Part shown: positions 45,504 through 53,937 of the stretch, piece by piece
Position numbering within the stretch: position 1 is the stretch's first letter
How the letters are laid out: every line of letters starts with the position of its first letter
DNA from: Dehalobacter restrictus DSM 9455
GTDB taxonomy: Bacteria > Bacillota > Desulfitobacteriia > Desulfitobacteriales > Syntrophobotulaceae
Direction of reading: 5' to 3'
DNA: 64,000 nt
NCBI RefSeq assembly: GCF_000512895.1
Contig: NZ_CP007033.1
Location: forward strand, 2,653,001 to 2,717,000
Position numbers and translations under genes: made by a program
The notes under the pieces: model-generated
The model's input: the letters and a program-made list of their open reading frames with translations, nothing else
Told to the model about the DNA's origin: nothing
Database searches by the model: none

Positions 45504-46688
45504 GTGTTTTCGGAAAAAGTAATCAATAATTTAAAGAATGCCTCCTGGATTAGAGCAATGTTTGAGGAAGGCGAAAGGCTCGCCAAAATTTATGGACGCG
45601 AAAACGTCTATGACTTCAGTTTGGGCAATCCCTTTTCTGAGCCGCCAGAAGAGGTCATTGAATCTCTGAAAAATTATGTCACCGGGAATTATAAAGGAAT
45701 TCATAAATACATGAACAATGCCGGCTATCCCGAAGTCAGAGAAAAAATTGCTCAGTCGCTCCGGAGTGACAGCCAGATCGGACTTACACAAGATAATATC
45801 ATTATGACTGTCGGGGCTGCCGGTGGGCTGAATGTTGTCCTGAAAGCACTTCTGAATCCCGGTGAAGAAATAATTATCTTTGCACCTTATTTTGTGGAAT
45901 ATATTTTCTATACGGATAACCATGGTGGGAAACCTGTCATTGTGCCGCCGGATCCCCGGACACTCGAGCCGGACCTGGATGCCCTAGAAAAAGCGGTTTC
46001 GCCCAAAACAAAGGCGATTGTCATCAATACCCCGAATAATCCAACCGGCATTGTCTACAGCAAGGAGAAGCTGGAACAAATCAAAGAAATCCTGCAGAAA
46101 AAAGAAAACGAATACAGTACGATCATCTATATTATCTCCGATCAGCCCTACGACCAGATTGTCTATGACGGGATGAAAATTCCGAACATCCTATCGATTT
46201 TTGAAAACAGCATTATTGTCAATTCCTTCAGTAAATCACTCGGCCTTGCCGGAGAGAGAATAGGATATATTGCAGCGAGCAGCAGAATTAAAGACGCTGA
46301 CGTGCTGAATAACGCCTTAAGCTTTTGCAACCGAACGCTGGGGTTTGTCAATGCTCCCGGATTGTTCCAGAAAGTTATCGGTGATTCTCTGGACGTCAAA
46401 ACAGATACCGCAGATTATCAAAAGAAAAGAGATTATTTATATGAGCATCTGACTGCGCTTGGTTTTGAATGTGTCAAACCACAGGGAGCCTTTTACCTTT
46501 TCCCCAAAGCACTGATTGAGGACGATGTTGAATTTGTCAAAAGAGCCGTTAAATATAATTTACTGCTTGTCCCAGGAAGCGGATTTGGCTGTCCCGGTCA
46601 TATCAGGATCTCCTACTGCGTAAGTATGGATACCATTGTAAATTCCATTCCTGCGTTTGAAAAACTGGTACAGGAATTCCGATCCTGA
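45504..46688 (+). CDS. PLP-dependent class I/II aminotransferase
   Basis: The 394-residue product has the AspC/aminotransferase fold: YDFSLGNPFSEPPEEVIESL, NTPNNPTGIVYSKEKL, the PLP lysine in VNSFSKSLGLAGERIGYIA and the C-terminal arginine region GHIRISYC. AAGGAG lies 9 nt before GTG 45504; ATG 45498 is only 2 nt from it and less likely. Amino acid specificity cannot be read from sequence alone. Monocistronic with its own terminator. Confidence 0.9.
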   Translation: MFSEKVINNLKNASWIRAMFEEGERLAKIYGRENVYDFSLGNPFSEPPEEVIESLKNYVTGNYKGIHKYMNNAGYPEVREKIAQSLRSDSQIGLTQDNIIMTVGAAGGLNVVLKALLNPGEEIIIFAPYFVEYIFYTDNHGGKPVIVPPDPRTLEPDLDALEKAVSPKTKAIVINTPNNPTGIVYSKEKLEQIKEILQKKENEYSTIIYIISDQPYDQIVYDGMKIPNILSIFENSIIVNSFSKSLGLAGERIGYIAASSRIKDADVLNNALSFCNRTLGFVNAPGLFQKVIGDSLDVKTDTADYQKKRDYLYEHLTALGFECVKPQGAFYLFPKALIEDDVEFVKRAVKYNLLLVPGSGFGCPGHIRISYCVSMDTIVNSIPAFEKLVQEFRS

Positions 46689-46730
46689 TAGCTGATCGAA
46701 ACGAGCTCTTGTAAAAGAATTGCTTATTTA

Positions 46731-46776
46731 GGAGCATCGCTAATTACTTGAATTCGTATTCAGCGATGCTCCTTTT
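46731..46776 (+). terminator. Terminator after the aminotransferase gene
   Basis: GGAGCATCGCT (46731-46741) pairs perfectly with AGCGATGCTCC (46762-46772), then TTTT. The 20-nt loop is large but contains GAATTC, which may pair further. Confidence 0.85.
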
Positions 46777-46854
46777 ACAGTTGATTTGGTAACACCAGAA
46801 TATCAAAAATTCTGTTTAACGCGGTCGCATCAGGGCTGGCTTTGATGCCGGCGC

Positions 46855-47094
46855 TTAGGCCTGAGGCGGGTCATATAAGTCATCGGTAGTCGTATCGATG
46901 ACCTTGATGTCTCGTACACCTGTCAGGGCTCCGCTGGATGTCATGAATATATTGCTTTCCACAATCGTATTCATAACGGCCAGGGCCTCGGTCTGATTCA
47001 GGTCCTCCCGCGGATCAGGAATCGTAATGGTGAACGTCTTCCCGCCGGCGGTGGCAAAACTTAACCTTGCCACTTTGCTTGTGGTAATGGCCAT
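46855..47094 (-). CDS. DUF2922 small protein
   Basis: The 79-residue product matches DUF2922: VARLSFATAGGKTFTITIPD, PREDLNQTEALAVMNTIV, and a C-terminal RDIKVIDTTTDDLYD. The family's function is unknown and it normally follows a DUF1659 gene, as here. GGGGGT lies about 10 nt before ATG 47094. Base composition is more GC-rich than the flanking genes. Confidence 0.87.
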   Translation of the reverse strand: MAITTSKVARLSFATAGGKTFTITIPDPREDLNQTEALAVMNTIVESNIFMTSSGALTGVRDIKVIDTTTDDLYDPPQA

Positions 47095-47131
47095 GGGCTT
47101 CTTACCCCCTCTCCCCGGATTTTCCTGCCGG

Positions 47132-47356
47132 TCACTCCATGATCAGCTCAAAGTTCTTGCGCAGTATCACGTCGAGCACCGGATGCAGCGACAGTCCGAA
47201 TAAAGCCTGCACAACCTCGAAAAGCGCCTGTTCCGTAGCGTCGGGCCGTACATAACTCAGGCTTTTCTGCCTGCTGATCGGGGCGCCAGCGGAATTAGTA
47301 CCCTCCTGGTAGGCTACGACCAGCGCCGAATTCAAAGGTACCGCTACAACTGCCAT
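47132..47356 (-). CDS. DUF1659 small protein
   Basis: The 74-residue product matches DUF1659: MAVVAVPLNSALVVAYQEGT, RQKSLSYVRPDATEQALFEV and LHPVLDVILRKNFELI. The frame is open upstream, but ATG 47356 has AGGTGG 8 nt before it and gives the family's length. Paired with DUF2922, 37 nt downstream. Function unknown. Confidence 0.87.
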   Translation of the reverse strand: MAVVAVPLNSALVVAYQEGTNSAGAPISRQKSLSYVRPDATEQALFEVVQALFGLSLHPVLDVILRKNFELIME

Positions 47357-47454
47357 TCCTTTCGCCACCTTTCTTTCGTATGGACAAGCCGTGCTTACCG
47401 GCATGTCCCTATACTTTATGATTTTGCTTGTCCAAAAGTTACCATTAAAATGAA

Positions 47455-47496
47455 GCATGTCCCAAATTATTCAACGTTGAATAATTTGGGACATGC
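47455..47496. repeat. 42-bp perfect palindrome
   Basis: Arms of 21 bp (GCATGTCCCAAATTATTCAA plus C, and its reverse complement) meet with no spacer. A third GCATGTCCC lies at 47401-47409. It abuts the broken 5' end of the DUF3102 gene. Two abutting transposon ends or an excision scar would look like this; a cruciform-prone regulatory hairpin is the alternative. Confidence 0.85.
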
Positions 47497-47499
47497 GTT

Positions 47500-48246
47500 G
47501 TGCTGAAGGAAGCCAAAGACCTGCTTCCGCATGGCGGATGGGGCAAGTGGCTGGAAGAGTCGGTGAGCTACTCCCAGATTACGGCTGATCGGCTTATGCG
47601 TATTTATAGCGCCTACGGGAGCAATCAGCCCTCTTTACCCGAATCCGACGCGCAGGCGCAGGAACTGCCGAATTTGACCTCCTCTCAGGCTCTGATTCTT
47701 CTGGGACTCCCGCCGGAAGACCGGGCTCAGTTCCTTGTCGAAATGGATGCCGAAGGCCTGAGCACGCGAGCGTTGAAAAAGGCTGTTGATGACTGGAAAC
47801 TAGCCCGGCAGGACAAAGACCGGGCCTTTGAGGAACGGGATCAGGCCCTACAGGAAAAAGAGGATGTCCGTCAAAAGCTGGATGACGAAAAAGGCAAGAA
47901 TGTTGAGTTAACCGCAGAGCGCGACAAGTTGAAGGCTGAAACGAATCATCTGAAGCAGACCAAACAGAAACTCGAACAGGAGATTGAGAACGGGAAGGCG
48001 GCCTATGATAAGCTCAAGGAAAGGATCGGTTATAAAAATATCGAAAAAATGAGCGCTGGGCTTACGGAAGCGCATAACAAGGCGGAAGCCAACAAAATCG
48101 CATTTTTATACGACACCCTGAACAAAACATTTAAGGAACTGGCCTATGAGATGACGCGGTTTGCCGCCAAGAATCCGGACGCACACGCCATGTATCAAGA
48201 AAAAGTGAGGGACTTTCTGCTCAAATCGATAAAGGAGAAATTGTGA
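47500..48246 (+). pseudogene. DUF3102 protein, 5'-truncated
   Basis: Encodes 248 residues beginning VLKEAKDLLPHGGWGKWLEE and SVSYSQITADRLMRIYSAYG, which is the middle of a DUF3102 domain. In intact members about 40 residues (ending in a GRRLxEAKxLLPHGxW pattern) precede this point; here they are missing and the frame opens directly after the palindrome, with no ribosome site before GTG 47500. The rest is intact: a Pro-rich linker, a long coiled coil (about 100-180) and a helical end. DUF3102 genes are frequent on mobile elements. It may still be translated, but the N-terminus is gone. Confidence 0.75.
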
Positions 48247-48263
48247 AGCTTAAGGCTGGCTGC

Positions 48264-49484
48264 TCAGGATTTTAATTCTGCCAGTGTAACCTTAACGTCT
48301 TTTGTGTTCTCCTGACGATAATAGGTAATGGTGACCGTATCTCCGACCTCAAATTTAAACAATTCATGGGTCATTTCAAGAGAACTGGTGATCTCAACAC
48401 CATTGACTTTGGTAATGACATCTCCGGCACGAATCCCGGCTTTATAGGCAGGCCCTCCGGTTGAGACCGCTGAGATATAGGCGCCAGCAGGCCAGCTCTG
48501 CTGAGAAGCCCATTCAACAGTATACCGTTCATCGATCGAGACCAGAATGCCTGGATGAGCAGCATAGCCTTTCTTGATCAGCTGTTGGATCGTCGGCCAG
48601 GCATCCGTAATCGGAATCGCAAAGCCCATTCCTTCATAGCCGGTGTCTTGATTCTTCGCCGCATTAATGCCAACGACCTTTCCATGATAATCTACCAGCG
48701 GTCCTCCGCTGTTTCCGGGGTTGATCGCCGCATCGGTCTGAATCAGATTAAAACTTGCTTCTCCCTGCAGTTCCAAAAAACGGTTCGTCGCTGAAATCAC
48801 ACCCGTCGTCACAGAGCGGGCAAAATCTTCTCCACCTGGATTCCCAATCGCAACCACAGGTTCTCCGACTTGAAGTGTGCTGGAATCTCCGAGACTGACT
48901 GCAGTCAGTTTGTCGGCGGATATTTGAACAACGGCCAGATCTGTCCGCGCATCTCCTCCCACGAGTTTACCTGTGATATTACGCCCGTCAGCGAGACTTA
49001 CCACCAGTTTCTCGGCATCTTCAATAACGTGATTGTTGGTCACAATAAGCCCTTTCTGCGCATCGATAATAAAGCCCGATCCGCTGGCTACTTCGGCAAG
49101 CTCACTTGACCGGCCAAATATATTACCGCCGCTCTGGAAATTGGCAATCCCCACGACAGCCGGACCTATTTTTTTCGAAATTTCTACCACCGGATACGTG
49201 TTGCCATTACCGTCTGTACTCGTCGAAGTATTCGCGACCGCCGAGGTTGTGACGAGTGAATTCGTGTTAGCCGAACTGCCGCTCTGGTTCTGGATACTCA
49301 TGATTTCCGGATAGATTACCGGGGCTAAAGTGAGAGAGGCCGTCCCGCCCAACAAGGCGCTGATGATCGCGACAACCGCAATAACCATGATCCCCGGTTT
49401 CTTTCTCTGCGGCCGCTCCCCATTGTACGGATAGTCATGATAAGCGTTATAGTCTTTATAATGGTTATTGTTGTTAAAGTCCAC
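48264..49484 (-). CDS. HtrA/DegP-type serine protease, membrane anchored
   Basis: Surface quality-control protease. The 406-residue product has an Asn/Tyr-rich cytoplasmic tail, one membrane anchor (about 31-58), a Ser/Thr/Asn linker, a trypsin-like domain with H162 (TNNHVIE), D192 (RTDLAV) and S269 (NPGNSGGP), and one C-terminal PDZ domain (GPAYKAGIRAGDVITKVNGV). GTG 49484 has AGGTGGGG about 7 nt upstream and is preferred over GTG 49496. Convergent with the DUF3102 gene, with a 17-nt gap and no terminator. Confidence 0.93.
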   Translation of the reverse strand: MDFNNNNHYKDYNAYHDYPYNGERPQRKKPGIMVIAVVAIISALLGGTASLTLAPVIYPEIMSIQNQSGSSANTNSLVTTSAVANTSTSTDGNGNTYPVVEISKKIGPAVVGIANFQSGGNIFGRSSELAEVASGSGFIIDAQKGLIVTNNHVIEDAEKLVVSLADGRNITGKLVGGDARTDLAVVQISADKLTAVSLGDSSTLQVGEPVVAIGNPGGEDFARSVTTGVISATNRFLELQGEASFNLIQTDAAINPGNSGGPLVDYHGKVVGINAAKNQDTGYEGMGFAIPITDAWPTIQQLIKKGYAAHPGILVSIDERYTVEWASQQSWPAGAYISAVSTGGPAYKAGIRAGDVITKVNGVEITSSLEMTHELFKFEVGDTVTITYYRQENTKDVKVTLAELKS

Positions 49485-49657
49485 GTCATTCCCCACCTTT
49501 TTAAATTAAACTTACTTATGCAAAATAATCGGGTTACAGATTATTTATTATTGTAATCATTATTTATGACAATCCTGTGAACTTTTGTTTACAGAATTGT
49601 GAAAAATGGCCCCTAAAAATCCGTTCTTAATTTTTTCTGCTTACATCACATCTCATC

Positions 49658-50428
49658 TTATGATCTGCCCGTAAAGTACCGTTCTCCGCATTTCGGACAT
49701 CTTTGCAATGAAATCGGCACCTCAAGCCCGCATTGGTTAAGCAGCTCAGCATCCGCCAATATCTCGGCAGCCTCTCCGTCGGCAGCAATTTCGCCGTCTT
49801 TGATCACGATGACTCTCTGGCTGATGTCCAGGATCATATCGAGATCGTGGCTTGTAATGATTTTGGTATGTTCAAAACAATTCAGTAGATTGATGACTCT
49901 ACGGCGGGATCTCGGGTCAAGCGATGCAGTCGGCTCGTCCATGATCAGGACATCGGGCTGCATGGAAAGAACAGACGCAATCGCCGCTGCCCTTTTTTCG
50001 CCGCCGGACAGTTTAAAAGGCGGCCGGTCTTTCAGATGTAGGATGCCGACCATTTCCAAAGCTTGAAGAACCCTGCTTTCTACTTCCTTTTCATCATAAC
50101 GGTAATTCCGGGGACCAAAGGCCACATCGTCATAGACCGTCGACATAAAAAGCTGGTCATCCGGGTCCTGGAAAACCATTCCGAGTCTTTGGCGGATTAA
50201 CGGCAGTGTTTTTTTGGTAACGTGAATATCGCCTACCAACACCTCTCCGCTGCTCGGAAAAAGAACGCCCATCAGTAGCATGAGCAGGGTGGATTTTCCT
50301 GCGCCGTTTGCACCGACAATGCCGACCGACTCCCCATGATGAATCGTGAACGAGATATCCTTAACCGCCTTGTTACCGTCCGGATAAACATAATTAATTG
50401 TTCTGGCCTCTAACTTATGATGGCTCAT
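49658..50428 (-). CDS. cbiO: Ni/Co ECF transporter ATPase with zinc-ribbon-like tail
   Basis: The 256-residue ATPase has Walker A GANGAGKST, Q-loop VFQDPDDQLF, signature LSGGEKRAAAIA, Walker B VLIMDEPTASLD and H-loop TSHD. The VFQDPDDQLFMSTVYDDVAF segment is typical of CbiO/NikO. The C-terminus ends in RCPKCGERYFTG, a single CxxC knuckle not needed for ATPase function. ATG 50428 directly follows the cbiQ stop. It powers metal import with CbiQ and CbiMN. Confidence 0.92.
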   Translation of the reverse strand: MSHHKLEARTINYVYPDGNKAVKDISFTIHHGESVGIVGANGAGKSTLLMLLMGVLFPSSGEVLVGDIHVTKKTLPLIRQRLGMVFQDPDDQLFMSTVYDDVAFGPRNYRYDEKEVESRVLQALEMVGILHLKDRPPFKLSGGEKRAAAIASVLSMQPDVLIMDEPTASLDPRSRRRVINLLNCFEHTKIITSHDLDMILDISQRVIVIKDGEIAADGEAAEILADAELLNQCGLEVPISLQRCPKCGERYFTGRS

Positions 50429-51238
50429 TTAGCTTATCACTCCTGATATTAATAGACCGATCATCAATGGGATATTAATCATTCTAGCAAAAATGAAAAA
50501 CAACAGCCAGCCGCCAAAATAAGCTCCGTCCCTTACAGTTATCCTGGTGTCGGCTCCTGCATAGTATTCTCCTGTAAAACCACGTACACACATTGCCTGA
50601 TACACTCTCTCCGCCCTGTCAATGGTCCGCAGGAGCAGCTGACCAACGAGCGTTCCCCAAGCACTGGGGTGAATGCCTTTTTGTTGGGGGGCCCGAAGCT
50701 TATATGCCCTTATGCTTCTGGATACTTCTTCGATTAATACGGAAATATACCTGTATGTCAGCAGAAGCTGCAAAACAAAAAGCCGCGGAACTTTCAGCAT
50801 ACGCAAACCTGCAGCAAGTTTATCCATTCCTGTCGTACAAATAAGAATCAGGGCAGCTGTGATCGTTAAGAGACTCTTCAGCAGGATTGAAGCAAAAGTA
50901 ATCCACCCTCTGGACAATGCAAGTCCGCCCACTGTAATGACTTGAGAATCAAAAAACGGGTTTAAAATACCGATTGCAATAATAAACGGTTCGATCAGGA
51001 GTAATCTTGCCAGCACCTGTTTGACCGGCAGCTCTGCAAGAAAAAATACTACCACCGGATAGAAAATCAAGGGCAGCAAACCGATAATTTCGTGCCTGTC
51101 ATATGAGACCACGACGAATAAGTAGGCGATAGTCGTCAATATCTTAATCAGCGGATGAAGCTTATGGACAAACGTGTCCTTATAGGCCAGCTCATCCATA
51201 AGCCTCATGTTGTACAACGAACTTGTAAAGTCAGCCAT
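50429..51238 (-). CDS. cbiQ: Ni/Co ECF transporter transmembrane protein
   Basis: The 269-residue product has five or more membrane helices and the CbiQ coupling motif (RLMDELAYKDTFVHKLHPLI near the start, then AGLRMLKVPRLFVLQLLLTY and RAERVYQAMCVRGFTGEYY). It couples the ATPase to the substrate-specific component. It lies between cbiM (72 nt upstream) and cbiO (adjacent). Confidence 0.92.
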   Translation of the reverse strand: MADFTSSLYNMRLMDELAYKDTFVHKLHPLIKILTTIAYLFVVVSYDRHEIIGLLPLIFYPVVVFFLAELPVKQVLARLLLIEPFIIAIGILNPFFDSQVITVGGLALSRGWITFASILLKSLLTITAALILICTTGMDKLAAGLRMLKVPRLFVLQLLLTYRYISVLIEEVSRSIRAYKLRAPQQKGIHPSAWGTLVGQLLLRTIDRAERVYQAMCVRGFTGEYYAGADTRITVRDGAYFGGWLLFFIFARMINIPLMIGLLISGVIS

Positions 51239-51310
51239 TATTGCTTTTCAATCCTACTTCCGGAACAGAGTAATTCAAGGCAAGGATATCGTTCCCCGCC
51301 TCAAGATGGT

Positions 51311-52369
51311 TCATGCAGTAACTTTCTTCTTCCTTCTCTTCACGGAACGGATAAAGAACCCTATCATGACTGCCAATACGAGTGTCATCGCGCCGCCCAC
51401 CAATCCGGATACGGTTGTTCCTGCATCTACAGCTGGCCATGCGACCTCAGCGCTTGTCTCTGAGACCTGTTCTTCGCTCACGCTGCTATCATTTTTAAAA
51501 CTGTAATCCGGCAAAAATGCTGTTTTACTTTGAATATCGGCCAATATGCCATAAATTCCGCCAGACTCTGCCAGTTCCGTGATCCCGGCGGTCTTTTCCA
51601 TAGACCATTCCAAGCCGTCCGGATTTGACGATGCAAACCAGGAAAGTCCTCCACCGATAATGACTGCTGCAATAGCAAGTCCGTATATAATCCTTTTTAT
51701 GGAAGTATTGCCTGAGATTTTTCCCGATACCTGCTTCTCAATAAGTTCAGGCCTCGCTTTCCATACAAAAGTGAGCACTGCGGCGGTAACCAACCCTTCT
51801 ACAATCCCGATTGCAAGATGAATAGGCTGCATCATAAGTACAAAAGTTGAAAACGGAAGCTCAGTCTTTCCAGAAAAAAACGTCTCCAAGACAACGCTGA
51901 AAGCTCCCAACTGAAGCCCGACAACCGCTGCAATCATCGAGCCAGCCATAATGCGTTTAGCCGAAATCCCTTTCTTAATAAACCACTTGGATATCAGCGG
52001 ATAAGCAATAAAACAGGTATAGAATCCCAGGTTGAATACATTGCAGCCGTAGGCCAAAAGTCCGCCATCGCCAAAAAACAAGGCCTGTATCAACAATATT
52101 GATGCCATGGCCAGGAACCCGGCGTACGGCCCAAGCATAGCAGCTAGAATCAGCCCTCCTCCAAGATGTCCGCTGGAACCCGTTCCTGGAATCGAAAAAT
52201 TAATCATCTGGGCTGCAAAAACAAAAGCTCCCATAACTCCCATCAAAGGAACCTTTTTTTCCTCCATATCGTCTTGAATTTTTTTTATCGAATAAGCCGC
52301 TACCCCTGCGGTAGCAACCCACATGGTTCCACCAATAACCGGCGAAATCAAAGCATCTGCCATATGCAT
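51311..52369 (-). CDS. cbiM: Fused substrate-binding component of a Ni/Co ECF transporter (CbiMN/NikMN)
   Basis: Captures Co(II) or Ni(II). The 352-residue product begins MHMADALISP, with the metal-chelating N-terminus of CbiM/NikM (Met-His and a later His), and contains TGSSGHLGGGLILAAMLGPY. About residues 1-215 are the CbiM part. The rest (ending in a helix and basic tail) has the PDGLEWSMEK motif of CbiN/NikN, so the two subunits are fused. Fusions are more usual in NikMN, so nickel is possible; B12-dependent NrdJ in this window argues for cobalt. A G-tract operator-like site lies upstream. Confidence 0.88.
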   Translation of the reverse strand: MHMADALISPVIGGTMWVATAGVAAYSIKKIQDDMEEKKVPLMGVMGAFVFAAQMINFSIPGTGSSGHLGGGLILAAMLGPYAGFLAMASILLIQALFFGDGGLLAYGCNVFNLGFYTCFIAYPLISKWFIKKGISAKRIMAGSMIAAVVGLQLGAFSVVLETFFSGKTELPFSTFVLMMQPIHLAIGIVEGLVTAAVLTFVWKARPELIEKQVSGKISGNTSIKRIIYGLAIAAVIIGGGLSWFASSNPDGLEWSMEKTAGITELAESGGIYGILADIQSKTAFLPDYSFKNDSSVSEEQVSETSAEVAWPAVDAGTTVSGLVGGAMTLVLAVMIGFFIRSVKRRKKKVTA

Positions 52370-52465
52370 TCCCCAACACCTCTATATTTCTGTATATTTT
52401 TCACAGACTTTTCAACAAGGCATCAATTTCTGCTTTGTAATCGCAAAGCAATCTTGCTTAGATCA

Positions 52466-52511
52466 ATTATAAATCACTCTTCAATTTTTACAATCCTGGT
52501 AGGGGGGATAC
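52466..52511 (-). promoter_or_regulatory. cbiM promoter with RcnR/CsoR-like G-tract site
   Basis: On the minus strand TTGTAA (52493-52488) and TATAAT (52471-52466) are 16 nt apart. Just upstream, GTA-GGGGGG-ATAC (52499-52511) is a G-tract flanked by inverted GTA/TAC, the style of operators bound by RcnR/CsoR-family metal sensors. No such regulator gene is in the window. Metal-dependent repression is inferred. Confidence 0.4.
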
Positions 52512-52605
52512 ATCGCATATCTTCTTCACCATTTATTCTATTTGTGCGTTGAACTAAGAATAGACCCTATGTCCAGCTGTTCAATTAATTACGGCAGGAG
52601 GTCCT

Positions 52606-52803
52606 ATGTTCAAACCAATGCCCATTAAGGTATCAAACCTTGCACAAAACAAAAAACCGGGCGTGGCCACGGACTTCAAAGCAAATCTTCTTTTTCCTTT
52701 TTATGAACATTCGTCAGTGGGTCAGTGTTATTTTTTATTTACCGTGATCAGGTTTTTTTCCCGAACTAAACACAAAGTTGCGCTGAGACCAGTAACTGAA
52801 TAA
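52606..52803 (+). CDS. Doubtful 65-residue ORF
   Basis: ATG 52606 has a strong AGGAGG site 5 nt upstream. The product (MFKPMPIKVSNLAQNKKPGV and an aromatic middle) is unrecognised, and the last 69 nt overlap the end of the convergent glycosyltransferase gene. It may be a real small gene, the start of a truncated gene, or chance. Confidence 0.3.
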   Translation: MFKPMPIKVSNLAQNKKPGVATDFKANLLFPFYEHSSVGQCYFLFTVIRFFSRTKHKVALRPVTE

Positions 52804-53775
52804 GAAAAGTGTTAATTCGGTGATAATTTTGGCAAAGACTAACGGTGCGCCGATCAGAATGTGGAAGAGATACATCAGCCCGTAATTGCAGGCCATGATA
52901 AATACGACGAGTGAAAAATATTTCGGGGCGGATTTATGATGTTCCGTGCTTTTGTTTCGGGAAAAGACAAAGTAATGATTCATACTGTAATTGAAAATAG
53001 AACTGCAGACTCTTGCCCCGGCTACTGCGATCAGCAGATTTGATGTAGAGAATTGAAACAGCAGCAGCAGAGCAAAGTCAAGCGCTCCGGACATCAAAGA
53101 AGAGGTACAAAATTTAAGGATCGGGTAATATACTCTGGCTGAATCTGAAAAGGTCCGAAAATGGGAAGACCTGTTTTTTTCGTCATATACTGTATTGATC
53201 CATACTTCGTAGAACAAATAGCCTGCTGCCTTCGCTTCGAGCAGAATGTTCATTTCATATTCAAATCTTTTCCCCTGGATACTGCCTAACCAGTCCAGCA
53301 TATCGGCTGAATACCCTCTTAGACCTGTTTGCGTATCCGTCAAATGCGAACCCGAAGAAACAGAAAATACTGCCCGGGTTACCGTATTTCCGAAACGGCT
53401 GCGCGGAGGAACTTTGCCGCAAAACTTCCGGGAGCCAAGAACGATAAATTCGCGGCGTTCTTTGGCAACCTGGGCAACTCTGATGATATCTTCAGGCAAA
53501 TGCTGTCCGTCACTGTCGGCACAGATAACCCCTTCTTTTTCACCTTTTTCCTTGATATATCGAAATCCCGTCTTCAGGGCAGCCCCTTTGCCCTCATTGG
53601 CCGGATGTGTTAATACGGTGCAGCCCAATTTGCCTGCGGCCTGGAATATCCTGCTATAAGGCTTACCGCTGCCGTCGTCTACAATCACAATCTGAAAATC
53701 GCACTTTTCTTTTATATTCTCTATCAACCTGAGAAGCCGTTCATCCGGTTCATAGGCTGGTATAAGTATCGTCAT
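52735..53775 (-). CDS. Family 2 glycosyltransferase fused to a GtrA-like membrane domain
   Basis: The 346-residue product has an N-terminal GT2 domain similar to dolichol/undecaprenyl-phosphate glucosyltransferases (MTILIPAYEPDERL, VIVDDGSG, ANEGKGAALKTGFRYI, ICADSDGQHLPEDI, DTQTGLRGYS), about 1-210, then a GtrA-type four-helix domain (ALDFALLLLFQFSTSNLLIA to SYWSQRNFVFS). It probably loads a sugar on undecaprenyl phosphate and flips it for surface glycan decoration. AAGGAGG lies 8 nt before ATG 53775. Confidence 0.9.
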   Translation of the reverse strand: MTILIPAYEPDERLLRLIENIKEKCDFQIVIVDDGSGKPYSRIFQAAGKLGCTVLTHPANEGKGAALKTGFRYIKEKGEKEGVICADSDGQHLPEDIIRVAQVAKERREFIVLGSRKFCGKVPPRSRFGNTVTRAVFSVSSGSHLTDTQTGLRGYSADMLDWLGSIQGKRFEYEMNILLEAKAAGYLFYEVWINTVYDEKNRSSHFRTFSDSARVYYPILKFCTSSLMSGALDFALLLLFQFSTSNLLIAVAGARVCSSIFNYSMNHYFVFSRNKSTEHHKSAPKYFSLVVFIMACNYGLMYLFHILIGAPLVFAKIITELTLFLFSYWSQRNFVFSSGKKPDHGK

Positions 53776-53937
53776 CGAATTTCCTCCTTACATTACTGCA
53801 CGATTATATCTATTATTGTAAGGATTCATTATGTCCGTTTCGTGAACTTTCAATTACGGTTTTATGAATTCAAACATCAATATCATTGGTAAAACAATAG
53901 TGAACGCCGTACCTTTTTCGAGTATGCTCGAATGATT

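Noticed and set aside
45332-45586. Minus-strand frame of 84 codons
   Set aside because: It overlaps the promoter and start of the aminotransferase gene and has no ribosome site or recognisable product.
52370-52500. Cobalamin or NiCo riboswitch before cbiM
   Set aside because: The leader is only about 90 nt and lacks a B12 box; only a short AAGCAA/TTGCTT hairpin is present.
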